Of a DNA stretch of 27,077 nt, positions 1-11,096 are shown piece after piece. Source of the DNA: Hypsibius dujardini. Its lineage: Eukaryota > Tardigrada > Eutardigrada > Parachela > Hypsibiidae. The stretch spans positions 1 to 27,077 of the forward strand of contig LRSR01000087.1 of the NCBI GenBank assembly GCA_001579985.1. Reading direction: 5' to 3'. Both the position numbers and the translations under genes were made by a program. Numbering within the stretch: position 1 is the stretch's first letter; every line of letters begins with the position of its first letter. The notes beneath the pieces are model-generated. The model saw only the letters and a list, made by a program, of their open reading frames with translations. It did no database searches and had not been told where the DNA came from.

Positions 1-323
1 CGTATCAGTGAGGTTTAATTTTAGAAGCGGTCGGTTTTCCCTGTGGGAACTTTCCACAGATCGGATTCTCATTCCGGATCCGACACTCGCCTCTCAGAAA
101 GCAGGCCGCTATTAATAGCTGCAGACTTGGGAAATAACCACATCGTGACATCCCTCCCTCCCCCCTACAGCGGCAACATCTCACAGTATTTAAGATCGTC
201 GAATCTCTAGAAACCTCTTCAACCTAGAATAGTCAGTTCACTTCCATTTCAAGTGTTCAGCAGCCACAGAATAAATTTGTGAAGCATTTCCGATCGACTC
301 CAGTTTCCGCCCTTCTTTTAAAT
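1..323. other. upstream flank, no gene recognised
   Basis: I see no supported coding exon here. The stretch contains a C-rich run near 150-170 and an AATAAA at 270-275, which could be the end of an upstream gene outside the window. An AG at 302-303 lies 20 nt before the start codon at 324 and could be a 3' splice site for the small gene that follows. Confidence 0.4.
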
Positions 324-765
324 ATGGACAAGCAATCGAAGCAAGGTGGACCTCCGGCGGTTTCCCCGGGAGCTGCTGTAAGTGACCATTTTACGACTTC
401 ATGTCAATCATGCACGCGTTGTTTCGTTAATTATTGGAATTTTAGTTGTATTTTTTTTTATTTTTATTCTTCAGGCCGACGGTGAGGGAGGTCGAGCGAT
501 TGCCGACGTTGATGATATTAACCCTGAGACGTGCGCCGCCGGGAAAGGTAAGAAGCAATACTAGTCAGTTTAAATTGAGATTTTGCACGGTTGCTGATCC
601 TACATCCGGATCCTACATCCGGATCCTACATCCGGATCCTACATCCAGATCCTCTCAGATCTCAGCAAAGTTGTTTCAATTTTTGTTTCAATTTCAGCTC
701 AAAGCGAATATATCCCGGATGCCAACAACTCGATGGAGATAGCACTGGGTCATGGGCCGAAATAA
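324..765 (+). CDS. small hypothetical protein, three exons, 64 aa
   Basis: I do not recognise this protein. The model joins exons 324-377, 475-547 and 698-765. The donors are GTAAGT and GTAAGA, and both acceptors follow pyrimidine-rich tracts. Phases agree (0, then 1), and the frame ends at TAA 763-765. The product starts MDKQSKQGGPPAVSPG and ends MEIALGHGPK. It is acidic in the middle (DVDDINPE), has one cysteine, and shows no signal peptide or membrane segment. Four near-perfect 13-bp repeats (TACATCCGGATCC) lie in its second intron. I considered that exons 1-2 might be an alternative 5' end of RNF20. However, joining 547 to the acceptor at 2363 puts the RNF20 ATG out of frame, so I treat it as a separate gene. 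Two clean introns keeping one frame open are the main support. Confidence 0.45.
598..655 (+). repeat. 13-bp tandem repeat, about 4 copies
   Basis: The unit TACATCCGGATCC is repeated head to tail inside the second intron of the small gene. The last copy has a G-to-A change (TACATCCAGATCC). Confidence 0.85.
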
Positions 766-2363
766 TCGACCTACGATTTGACCCATATTACTGTACGCTT
801 TTCCGCTTTTTTAGCTCTCTGCGTTAGTTTTTTTTCTCAAGAAAGTGCAGTGCCATTTCCCGAAACACAACGTCTTCCAGCCTTTTCTGTCTCAATCCGG
901 CCGATGTGTACAAGTTTCAACGCCCAATCTGACCTTTTAATAGTAACAAAGCACAAGTCGAATTTGCCGTGCAGTACCGAATGCTCGCGATCTCAAGGGA
1001 CACTTTTCTGCCCTACCCGTAAATTTTAACCAACCAGGGCCGTGCCTTTTCAGTGCCCTTCACCAAACTAGCACTGTAGGGAGAAATATACGGTAAAGCC
1101 CAACTGTACAATCAATAGATGGAGCACAACGAGTAAGCTGTACAAAATCAGCCAATCAGGGAAGAGTGAATCAGATTGAACGTTCAATCGAGTGCATGGC
1201 TATACCGAGGGAGGCGGGGCTTAGCTGTCCCTTGAGATCGCGTGCATGCTCCCCATCTCAAGGGTCGATTATGCCCCACCCCCGCTGGTTCACATCAAGC
1301 TTGAGCGAATCGTTCAATTCCGTTCAGTTGTCCGTGATTGGCCTGTTGGTTTTTGGCTGACAAGCTATGCTACCTTGTTTGAAATGATGAGTTCGGTTTC
1401 AACCTTTTCAAGTCAATAAAGTGAATCTGAATGAACAACCAAGCGACCGACGGAACGTGTTTTCGGGCCGGACCTAAAATCGACCCTTGAGATCGGGAGC
1501 ATAGGGTACTCTTTTTTAGCTCTTCAGTCCTGCTCCATTCACTGAAGCAGCTTTAGAAAAGGGACTCACAAGTGGTACAGTAAGTATCATGCCATCGCAC
1601 GGTCCTTAGAAAATATCTAAACAAGCACAAATCCTGCTTGACGACCCGAAATGCAGAAGACCGTATGACCGGCGGCGAGGAGCGACAGCAGATACTTTAG
1701 TACCTAAAGAACACCGATGTCCGACAGCGTTTCCAGCGTCGGGCGCGCCTGGCCTTGGCTCACAGTCACCAACGACAAGCATCACTGTTGTCTGTTATCG
1801 CACTCGTACTCTACTAAAAATGTATGCTTCTTCGTCAGCTTTTTTGACCCAAGAGTAATAGTACAGTACGAGGGAGGGGTCCTGGAATGGGCCACTTGAC
1901 TTCCTGTACCCTTGAATCAGAACTTCCAGTCAGGTTTTGGCTATCACCAAGATCCTATACGAAAGAGAATAATGAATAACCCCGTTGGAACGCGTATCAG
2001 ATATGAAGAAATTTTTGCGATCATGTTAAAAAAACCAAATAATTGGACTTTTAGAAAAGTTCACTACAGTGGTTGCTGACTATGCAATGACTCATTTGTT
2101 TTCGATTAACATGCGACAGAGCGCCCCCTGCCACCCGGTGGCTCATTCCACTCATATTCGTACTGTAATGAAGAGACTGCCCTGTATGATGAATGCAGTC
2201 TTGTGGAAAAGACACAATCAACACGAACATAGCGCACAAGTTACGCAAACGCTATAATCATGCAATCAATCAGTGCCTGTCGATCCACCCTTTGATTCTT
2301 TCGTTATTATTCGTGACATCGCGAGCTTGCTTCCAATATTTTTCAACCATTTTCCCTCTATAG
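766..2363. other. intergenic region between small gene and RNF20
   Basis: About 1.6 kb without a supportable exon; the open frames are short and lack splice-supported continuity. It holds the nested inverted repeats at 981-1502 (separate entry). An AATAAA at 1415-1420 is a possible poly(A) signal, but it lies 650 nt past the only upstream stop codon. The end of the region, just before the RNF20 start, has a good 3' splice site at 2362-2363. Confidence 0.5.
981..1502. mobile_element. nested foldback/MITE-like inverted repeats, two units
   Basis: Two units sit back to back. In the first, 981-1001 is the reverse complement of 1227-1247 (20 of 21 match). In the second, 1246-1270 is the reverse complement of 1478-1502 (24 of 25). 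All four arms share the core ATCTCAAGGG or its complement, so they belong to one family. There is no transposase-like frame inside, as expected for a non-autonomous element. The element at 17773-17986 shows looser similarity in its arms. Confidence 0.65.
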
Positions 2364-2385
2364 GCTATCGCCTGCCATCCAGACC

Positions 2386-5300
2386 ATGGCGAGTAAGCGG
2401 GGTAAAGATTCCCCGAACATCTCGCCCGAGAGAAGTTCCCCGCCACCGGAAGGTTCCAAAGGGAAGAAATCGAATTCCAAGAAGCAAGCGGGAACTGCTC
2501 CTGAAGCAAAGTCATCAAAAAGCTCTCTTCTTCGCGATTCCTACCACATTGGATCCGTTTCCTCATTGGTAAAAAGGGCATTTTTTTGTGATCAGAATCC
2601 TTGACCTAGAAAATTGCAGATTGATTTATTCTGAATATATAGGTTGTTTATTTCCCATTGTTTGTGTCTTTGTTTGCATTCCATTGATTTGATTGGTCGA
2701 TTGATTGATTGATTGGTTGCACATGGTTTTTTAGCTGTCTGCCATTTTCCAGTGATTGAAACCAGGGGTATTTTCGTTTTTCTTTCAGTTTCCGTATTTA
2801 TAAATAGAATTGATTTGTGAATTGGGTAAACGGTATTCACATAACACAAAGAGTGGCGTAGTAAGTAATTTATCCTTCTCATTCGTACTCGTAGGAAGCA
2901 ATGGAACCAAAAGTGTTGCTTTTTCAAAATCGAAAGCTGGCCGAGCGACTGGAACACTACCAAGTGACGACGGAGGAACTGAGAAAGCGCAGTGAACAGC
3001 TGCAGGAGCGTTTGTCCGCGACGGATGCGGAGATTTTTATCATTAACCGCCATACGAAAAGTGTAAGTGATGTGGCAGAGAGACGGTCATTTGCCGTTAT
3101 TCCTTGGTTTATGTCTTTGATCTTAGTTTTTGAGATAGCAAAGTGTAGAAATCGGGTTTCATATCAATTTCGTCACCGTTCGTGAAGCTTTATCGTCACT
3201 GTAAATCGAAACTATTAATTAAGTGGTAAAGTCAATTTCTGCATCAGCGTTGCCGTGACGCTAATCGATCAATCAAACGGAAGTGATTTAATTGGATTGA
3301 CTGATATTGGTTGATTGACTGATTGATAGTTTTCGATTTTATTCTGTTGCGCGTTGTCGACCAGTCGATCGATTGTTTCACTCAATTAATGTCAGCTTCT
3401 TTTCTTTTGCAGCTGGAAGAAAACGTACGCATCCTGTTAAAGCGTTTCGAAACAGATGAGCCAACGGATGGGGATTCCGAGACACCACGGAGTCCGTTGA
3501 CGTCTTTCATCAATCAGCTGTCTACGCTGGACGAGGAGGAGCTGGATAAGAATCTCTCGGGACGCGTTCAGGAGATGCTGAATCTGATTGGCAAGTTGGT
3601 GCAGGTCTACGATACCGTCAGCAATCAGTCCCGATCCGTGCTGGAGAAAATAAAAAACGGCGAAGCAGTTGGTAAGGGAAGGATAGAATTCAGTCTTTCG
3701 CCTATTTGCGCCCAAGTTGATAGCTTTGTTGTTGAACGACTATGCAATTACAACTTTATTCTTCATTATAAAAGATGCTTTGGGATCCCCAAAATCGGGC
3801 AGTTTATTTTCAGTTGAATTAAATTATTTCCAAAGTTGATGAGTTTAAATTAAATTATATTAAATTATAAAATAAAATAAAATAAAATAAAATAAAATTT
3901 AATATTAAATTAAATTAAATTCCAGAAATTTAATCAAATTATTTCACCGCTTATCTGGTTTGTAGATGACGACTGCAAGAGCCAAATCACGCAGTTGCTG
4001 AAAAAGAATGAAGCTTTGGAAAAGCAGGCGTTGTCTATGCAGCAGAAATGCTACGCGGCGTCCACGAAGGTGAGCAGTGCGACTGCAATTTTTTGTATGG
4101 CGAGCGCTGTTTTGAAAGTAAGGACGTACAAGTACGTTCGTGTCTGTCTTCTACTACAAAGTGATGAATTACTACTATCACCAGGCTGCCAAAGCTACCG
4201 ACCAAATAATTGAACTGGAAACGGAACGAGATGAGCAGAAGAATCGTGCCGCCGAACTGGAGTGGTCGTTGGATAAGGAACAGGTGCGACGAGAAAAGGT
4301 GGAGCACATGGTGGTGGAGATTCGAGAGAAGCTGAAAACATGCGAAGCTCAGTTGGCAACGCAGCAGCAACGGAAAGAAGGCCAGGCGGTGGAAGAAAAT
4401 GTCGTTTTGGCCACACCTTCCGTTTCCCAGACAAAGGTAAGAAAGTTTTCTTCCGCCTGCATCCACGTGACCGTTGTCTTGTGGTTTCCTTCTTTGGTGA
4501 CCTGCCCTCGCAGGTCGGCGATAATTCACGATTGTAGCATATGGCCGTCTCAAAGCGTAAATTCTGAAACTTTTGCCGGTTCTTACCTGTCTCAGTTCAC
4601 CTCAAATGTTATTTAGATGGGCGAAATGGTGACCGATCTGGAGGAACAGAAAACTTTGGCTGCAAACCGGCTCCAGGAAATCGAGAAACTGCACGCAGAA
4701 AAGGTGGCCCTCACTCTGGAAGTTGAAGAACTGAAACTCCATGTAGGTGCTGGCATTGCGTGGTTGCAGCCTGGAAGAATCAATGGTTTAGGCTGGCGGG
4801 GCTAAATGGTCCCTGTCATAGGTGTTGAGCCCTCCGGATGATCTGGTGGAGAAGAGCGCGAAATATAAATCTCTTCAGACGCACTTTTCTGTACTGTACC
4901 TGGAACATGAAAAAGTGAAGGAATACTATAAGACTGCCAAGGAGGCTGTCAACACGCTGCGTACCAGTTACCTGCAACAGCTGAAAGAGGCTCAGGTGCT
5001 TCTCATTTTCCATTTTGATGGGGTGCTTTGCTTGTTCGATGAGGTGTTTAACACATCTCGGATTTATAGCGGCATGAGGAGGACGGAAGCCAGAGTTTGC
5101 AGACATTTCTCAGTAATCTGCAGACCGCCACAAATGCAGCTCGGCGCGACTATCAGATGCTCCGGATCGAGTATGAGCAGGAACATGCTAGCAGAGAAAC
5201 GAGCGGTCAGTCAGAGGTTGACGGCGTTGGCCAGTCGCATGCAGTGTTTGACTTATCTTATTTTTCTGGTGCTATAGGCACCAATAAGGACTACGACAAG

Positions 5301-7359
5301 CTATTCAAATCAGTCATGCAAAACAATAGTTCCCTGGAGAGGGAAGTGACCCGGCTTCGGAAATGCGTGCAGAATTTGAAGACCGATTTGGCTAAGGTAA
5401 AGTACTGATCAAAGCTGAATGTTTGTCCATGGTGCGTTACTAATCTGGTATCGTTCCGCATTTCAGTATCAGTCCAGAGATCTCAATCGCGGTCAAGTGA
5501 GGAATCCCGGCTCCATGTCACCGGATAAACGGAATCCTCCAGAGGGAGAAGTGGGCAAGCGCGAGTCATCCGGTACGGAAGGTGCGTCCACTCCGAAGGT
5601 CAGTTCACATGGACCTCCCGACTCGACGGAAGATATGAAAGAGCTGAAGAAGCAACTCAAGTATGTCCAGACTAGGCGGTATACGTTCGCAGTTGTGAAT
5701 GTAGTCAGACCACAGACTGTAACAGGTGTGATTTTTCCGGCAGGGATAAGACCAAGGAGTATGACGAACTGAAACTGCTTTACGATATGACTCGCCAAGC
5801 GAGCAAAGTTAATCGCGAGCTGGTGGATGTCATGGCCTCGGAAAAGAAGCTAAGGGAGGAAAACATTGAGCTGAAGAAGCAAGTGACAAGCCTGGAAACG
5901 CGATCTCAAGCGGCGGAAACGGAGTTGAAATCGTCCAGCACGGAACTGCAAACGTTGCGAAGTCGGTCGAAGCAACTGGAGGAGAGATCACTTGAGCTGG
6001 AGAAGGAGCGAGACAAGGAGAAGTCGGATCGTCAACGGAGCGGTCCCGATGAAGCACTGGTCGTGCGGATCAAGGTGCTGGAGGATGCGCTGTTTAAAGC
6101 GAATAAGACTGCCGCCAGTCATGCCGCGCAGGAGGAGGCCCTATACAGTGAAATGGATGTGACTGGTCAGGCCTTGGAGGATTTGCAGAATCAGAATAAG
6201 CAGTTGATCGACCAGCTGAAGGAGAGGGACAATACGAATCTGAAGTGGATGGCTGATGTGAGTACAGCGTGCTGATAAGTCCGTGAACGTCTTGTTGCCA
6301 TCTGTTTGTCTGGGAGTCCGCTTGTCTATCTGTGTCTGGATTTCTGACTGTCTATGTATCCGTCCGTTTGTTTGACTGACGGTCTGTTCGTGGTGTTCTG
6401 TTGTGTTCGTCTGGTTTTGCCGGTGTGCATTTGGTTTTGCCGGTGTGCATTTGTACTGGCGTTTTCGCCCTTCGACTGTTTTGTGGTGTTGATTACCGTG
6501 AGGCCCCAACTTGCAATTTACTCTGACTCAATTGCATTCGGTTTGCTTGGACTTTTTTTGGATGAAAACTAGCGCTGTAATACCAGCCTTTCCTTGTAGA
6601 ATATCCGAAACAATCAGATCATCAAAACGCTGCGGGATGAGAAGTCGGCCCAGGACGTGCGGTACCGGACCCTTCAGGAATGCATCGGCAAGTACGAGGC
6701 ACAGCTGAAATTGGCGGAGGATAGGACGAAACTCATGGAGGAGGCAAACTGTTTGCTGGAGGAGAATCAGAAGAGCTCAGATTATCTGACGGAGAGCTGG
6801 AAGCGAAAAGCTTTTGATCAGACAAAGGAAACTTGCGATCTCCGCTTGAAGTTGGAGCAGCTGGAGAAGGAGCTGCGTTTCTTACGCACAGTCCACGCGG
6901 ATAAGCTGAAGACGTACGAAGGGGATGTCTTCAAGAGCAAACGGTTTATTGTAAGTCTGTTCTCTTGTCCGTCGACTGAAAGAACTCTTAATGGCTTCTT
7001 TCGATCGGTGTTTTTTTCATCCAGTTGACCCTTTACGCTTGCATTACGTTTGAAATACCGAAGATTGCTTCGATTTGCAGGAAGAGAATGCGGAGCTGAA
7101 ACGGAAGCTCGACCGGGCAAAGCTGATTGAAGTCACAGGCTCCAGTGAGGAGATTCTGAAAGAAGACATTCGCGAGTATAAGGAGCTCCTCAATTGTAAT
7201 TCCTGCAAAGCCGCACGGAAAGACACCGTTCTCACTAAATGCTACCATGTCTTCTGCTACTCCTGTATCTCCAAACGCTACGAAACTCGCCAGCGCAGAT
7301 GCCCACAGTGCTCCACGCAGTTTGGAGCAAACGACTATCATCGGCTGTATCTGACATAA
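2386..7359 (+). CDS. RNF20: E3 ubiquitin ligase RNF20/Bre1 (histone H2B ubiquitination)
   Basis: Bre1-family RING E3 ligase; with the E2 Rad6 the family monoubiquitinates histone H2B during transcription elongation in the nucleus. Exons: 2386-2568, 2895-3062, 3413-3671, 3966-4069, 4185-4436, 4617-4742, 4822-4995, 5094-5205, 5278-5396, 5467-5660, 5744-6257, 6600-6950, 7081-7359. All phases agree, giving 944 aa against about 975 in human RNF20. Family landmarks include QNRKLAERL followed by INRHTKS and LEENVRILLKRF near the N-terminus, ALYSEMDVTGQALEDLQNQN in the middle, long coiled coil throughout, and FGANDYHRLYLT at the end. The C3HC4 RING has C891, C894, C906, H908, C911, C914, C926 and C929, all present. 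The start is the first in-frame ATG after a 3' splice site at 2363. The acceptor of exon 8 could instead be 5102 (three codons shorter), and the 72-nt intron 5206-5277 is open in frame. Vertebrates have two paralogues (RNF20/RNF40); an invertebrate single copy equals Bre1. Confidence 0.95.
2690..2720 (+). repeat. (GATT)n microsatellite in RNF20 intron
   Basis: Short run of GATT units in the first coding intron of RNF20. Related TTGA/GATT-rich stretches occur at 3270-3345 in the next intron. Confidence 0.7.
3838..3935 (+). repeat. AT-rich simple repeat, (AAATA)n core
   Basis: A run built of TTAAA and AAATA units fills most of the RNF20 intron 3672-3965, just before its acceptor. Confidence 0.8.
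6285..6440 (+). repeat. degenerate TGTC/TTTG-rich tract in RNF20 intron
   Basis: The RNF20 intron 6258-6599 contains loosely repeated TGTC and TTTG units in the sense strand, including two adjacent copies of GGTTTTGCCGGTGTGCATTT near 6412-6451. It looks like a decayed version of the perfect tracts seen in other introns. Confidence 0.5.
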
Positions 7360-7365
7360 TGCGGT

Positions 7366-7686
7366 CTACAGTCAATGACAAGATTGAGTACACTGGAGGG
7401 TCCGAGGAATGGGCAAGTGGCGCGGCAGGGCAGGGCAGTGGAGATTTTCAAACAATCGAACAATCAACTACCTGACCACCCCCTACTCCGCCCCTTTTGC
7501 CCATACCCCGGACCCTCTAGTCTACAGTCAACGACAACATTGGTTATACTGGAGGGTCCGGGGAAGGAGCGGGGCAGGGGTGGTTTTCAAACAATCGAAC
7601 AATGAACTACCTGACCACCCCCTGCTCCGCCCCTTTTGCCCATACCCCGGACCCTCCAGTGTACTCAGTCTTGTCGTTGATTCTAC
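7366..7686. mobile_element. foldback (MITE-like) element with GGAGGGTCC arms, internally duplicated
   Basis: The outer arms 7366-7404 and 7648-7686 are reverse complements with only a few mismatches; both carry CACTGGAGGGTCCG. The interior contains a partly duplicated GC-rich hairpin arm, seen twice as CCGCCCCTTTTGCCCATACC, together with twice-repeated AAACAATCGAACAAT. It starts 7 nt after the RNF20 stop codon, so it probably forms most of the proximal 3' UTR. A second member lies at 13215-13362. There is no coding capacity, so I infer a non-autonomous DNA transposon. Confidence 0.75.
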
Positions 7687-8191
7687 ATGTCCTTCTGTTT
7701 CGCAGGATTTTGGTTTCTTGTTTTGTTTTTGTTATCATCTTGAAGTCTCTTAGTCGTTTGTACCCTTACACAAGTTGTTCCCCCCCCACTTAATTTATTT
7801 CTCACATTGAAATAGGCAAAGCAGACAGTCAAAATTTGCTGTACGTACTAGTACTCATCTCAACTGTTTCTCGGGATAAAAATCCTCAAGTTCGATTTTT
7901 TTATCGGTTTATGGATTAGCGCTGCGAGTCTTATGTCACCGAATCATCCTTACGATCATCAGCGGAACTACTTGTAGCAAAACATTCAGCTTCCGGCGCG
8001 CGGTCTGCCTGAGCCTTTCTCGATCTCCTCCGCGCGTTTCTCAAGGGGCCCGCAGCCCAATTAATTCATTCCGAGACAGTGTACACCGCACTGGCAGACA
8101 GGCAAATCGATCAATCGTCCTAACGAAAATCGATGCCACTGTCCACTTGTCAGTCAAGAAAATGGAGAAAAAGGACCGGGACGATTTCCGG

Positions 8192-8199
8192 TGACGTCA
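8192..8199. promoter_or_regulatory. CRE-like palindrome TGACGTCA
   Basis: Perfect 8-bp consensus for CREB/ATF bZIP factors, about 560 bp upstream of the SLC25A1 ATG. Function is inferred from the consensus only. Confidence 0.4.
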
Positions 8200-8455
8200 T
8201 CGTAACCACGCCCCATGAGAAATAGGCGTGGTGAGTGACGTATGAAATGCACAACAAGAAAGATAGCAAGTAGCAGGTGTTTCTGCGATGCCATCCAATA
8301 AGTTCATTTCAAAACTATTAAAACTACTATCAGCAGGCAACCTCGATAAAAAACTTTCGGAAGGTTATGCAGTAGGCAAAACTTTACGAGACCGCTGAAG
8401 AAGAAAGAAGGAACAGCTGATACAGTGGAATTTGGATCCGCGTATCGTGTTATGG

Positions 8456-8463
8456 TGACGTCA
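8456..8463. promoter_or_regulatory. second CRE-like palindrome TGACGTCA
   Basis: Second perfect copy, about 290 bp upstream of the SLC25A1 ATG and 36 bp before a CCAAT box at 8499-8503. Two perfect copies within 270 bp of the same promoter region make a bZIP input more plausible than one alone. A further copy at about 17927 lies inside a repeat element. Confidence 0.45.
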
Positions 8464-8747
8464 GTGTTCAGCACCTTTAACCACAACACGCGAATCAACC
8501 AATCGCCATCGTTTAATACACTGCCTCAAGGAGCTTCGCTAGTCGCTCACTTGCTTCACTTGCTTCACTTTGTCTCTGCACTCGGTTGAGATTAGACGCT
8601 GACGTCCTGCGGGTACTGACTCACTTACCACTTGTATGCATTCCGCGGTTCCGCATTGATTTCTTGCAATATTCTGGTATCTGCTTGGCCCTTTATTTTA
8701 CAGGCCGATCTTTCGTTGCATCCAAGGCGTTGCACCAAGGCGTCAAG

Positions 8748-10614
8748 ATGGCCATCTCCGCGTTCAGCCCTGCAGTCGAGCCGGAGGTTCCTGTTGTGCC
8801 GCAAGACCACCCCGCGGCTACTATCCCCGTTGCCCAGACACCGCCCATTGTGGACCCCGTGATTGCAGCGATTGCGGCCAAGTCGTACGGGCCGTCGCGA
8901 AAGGCCATCAAGGGAATTGTGGCTGGTGGGATAACGGGAGGAATTGAGATTGTGAGTGCGGCGTTGATTGATTGATTCGCTCATTGTTGCGCGCACAACC
9001 GACGATCGAGCAACAACTGTTGCTTGGTAGTTTGATTGATTCATGCACGAGATATGCGTTGCTTGATTCATACACAAGATATGCGTTGCTTGATTCATGC
9101 ACGGGATATGCGTTGATTGATTCATACACGGGATATGCGTTGATTGATTCATACACGGGGATATGCGTTGCTTGATTCATACACGGGATATGCGTTGATT
9201 GATTCATACACGAGATGTGCGTTGATTGATTCATACACAAGATATGCGTTGCTTGCTTCCCGTGCGTGTTTATTTGAGCACGGCCGTCTACGTTTATTTT
9301 CATTTGTGTTTTTGTCATTTAAGTTTACGTGGGCAAATTTGTCTTTAAGCAGTTGCACGGGAATCGTAACCCTGCATTGAATGCTTGATTGATATTTGAG
9401 CCAGATGAGCATTCGATTATCTACATCCGGTTTAGTTGGCTTGCTATTGATAGATCGATTGATTGAATAATTAGTTAGCTTATCTGTTAATTTTTTTTAT
9501 TTCACTTTACATAGCTCTTGGTAGTAATGCACTCAGTGTTAGAATCGCGGTCCTGTTTTGTTCGTAGTGCATCACTTTCCCGACGGAGTATGTCAAGACA
9601 CAACTGCAACTGGATGAAAAATCAGGAAAGCCACGGTGAGACCATCTTAAAGGGCGCAGTTTTCTGCTCGTGCAACAGTGAATAGTTCTTGGTTTTGTGT
9701 GGTGCCTTCACAGGTATGCCGGCATTGTGGATTGCGTGAAGCAGACGGTCAAGAGCCACGGTGTGACTGGCCTTTACCGGGGCTTGCCTGTCCTGATTTA
9801 TGGATCCATTCCCAAGTCGGCGGTGCGATTCGGTGCCTTTGAGGAGTTCAAGAAGCGGAAGATGGATTCGAAGGGGAATTTAACTGTCGGCGGACGACTG
9901 CTCTGCGGTATGGGTGCTGGTGTATGTGAAGCGCTGCTGGCGGTGACACCGATGGAGACTGTAAAAGTGAAGTTTATCCATGACCAGAACTCTCCTAATC
10001 CGAAATACAAGGGTTTCTTCCATGGCGTTCGGTCCATCATCAAAGAGCAAGGTTGGTCAGGGAGAATCAAACCACAAAGCCTTGATTTTCTGACTTCATG
10101 CATGCTTTTAGGTATTGGGGGAACGTATAAGGGAGTGACGGCTACCGTCCTGAAACAAGGAAGTAATCAGGCCATCCGCTTTTTCGTGGTCGAGAGCCTC
10201 AAAGACTGGTACACAGGCGGAGATTCGAAGAAGAAGGTCAACAAGCTCGTCACGGGTTTGTTTGGCGCTGTTGCCGGAGCTGCTTCCGTGTTCGGTAATA
10301 CACCCCTCGATGTGGTCAAGACCCGTATGCAAGGCCTGGAGGCTAGCAAGTACCGCAACACCTTGGACTGCGCGTACCAGATCGCCACCAAAGAGGGCGC
10401 TTTTGCGTAAGATTGTGTGATTTAGCCATACGAACTGCTTGTCGAAGGTGGCTGCTCGTCTGTCAGTGCGATTCGGAAGTTGACTTGCGCTGGTGTTTGC
10501 AGGTTCTACAAGGGAACACTTCCGCGATTGAGCCGAGTCTGTTTGGATGTGGCTATTACGTTTATGATATACGACAGCTTTATGGAAGTCTTCAACAAGG
10601 CCTGGAAAGACTAG
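8748..10614 (+). CDS. SLC25A1: mitochondrial tricarboxylate (citrate) carrier
   Basis: Mitochondrial carrier of the inner membrane that exports citrate in exchange for malate, feeding cytosolic acetyl-CoA for lipid synthesis. Exons: 8748-8951, 9568-9635, 9714-10051, 10112-10406, 10503-10614, with consistent phases. The product is 338 aa, against about 311 in human; the extra length is a Pro/Val-rich N-terminus. The three Solcar repeats each carry the carrier signature: FPTEYVKTQ (about 72-80), TPMETVKVK (about 169-177) and TPLDVVKTR (about 267-275). Diagnostic citrate-carrier stretches include [36 protein letters not shown] and [20 protein letters not shown]. The start is the only in-frame ATG after the 3' splice site at 8703. 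The 60-nt intron 10052-10111 is open in frame, so its retention would insert 20 residues. The 3' neighbour, TMEM11, is convergent. Confidence 0.95.
9032..9249 (+). repeat. 27-bp minisatellite, 8 copies, in SLC25A1 intron 1
   Basis: The unit TTGATTGATTCATACACGGG plus ATATGCG is repeated eight times. Variants are GATT/GCTT, ACGGG/ACGAG/ACAAG and CATAC/CATGC, and one copy has an extra G. Because 27 is a multiple of three, both strands show long but spurious repetitive open frames. Confidence 0.9.
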
Positions 10615-11096
10615 GGGCCCAGGCAAGGCTCAGTACTGCCAAACTCGCAACCACGCAATAGAACAACGAAAAGTGCACTAACAAATTCTTATCCTAAATT
10701 TGTGTTTCAATTGTTTTCCCGGTTTCGGTGTCTTACACTCTTTCGACATAAAGTATCTAACGATATTTATTTGTATTTTTTCATTTCTTCGAGATGTATG
10801 TGCTCCGCATGTTTGTGTCTTGCTTCATTTCAGTTTTATTCTACTGAGCCGTAAGTGTTCCAAAATAAGGTCCTAAATTCGTGATCCTAGAACACCGAAG
10901 ATCCTGCTAAGCTCGTACGGAATGCCTATTGGTCAACCGTTTGGAAAAGAACTTAGATTTTGTTGAAGTTTACTTTTTTGCGTTTAATCGCTAATTAGAA
11001 CACAATCGATCAATTTACAAAGGCAAAATCTGCACCCAGTACGGTAAGTTAAGACATCACGACTGCGCGAAACAAACACCTGATGGTCTAAACAGC
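10615..11096. other. convergent intergenic region SLC25A1/TMEM11
   Basis: 482 bp between two stop codons facing each other. I see no gene. A CATAAA variant near 10747 could serve SLC25A1. On the minus strand AATAAA occurs at 10840-10835 and 10771-10766, which could end TMEM11. If used, the two 3' UTRs would approach or overlap each other. Confidence 0.4.

Larger units (their letters stand above)
7687..8703. other. intergenic region upstream of SLC25A1
   Basis: No coding exon is supported. The region contains two TGACGTCA palindromes (listed separately), a short hairpin around 8205-8235 (ACCACGCC against GGCGTGGT), and a CCAAT at 8499-8503. A pyrimidine-rich 3' splice site ends at 8703, 44 nt before the carrier's ATG. 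It most likely carries the RNF20 3' end and the SLC25A1 promoter. Confidence 0.5.

Noticed and set aside
324-547. Alternative first exons of RNF20
   Set aside because: Splicing 547 to the acceptor at 2363 puts the RNF20 start out of frame, while joining to 698 gives a complete small ORF.
9032-9249. CRISPR-like array
   Set aside because: Tandem units with no spacers in a eukaryotic intron; a minisatellite.
8625-9412. Repetitive open frames on both strands of SLC25A1 intron 1
   Set aside because: Product of the 27-bp minisatellite, whose length is a multiple of three.
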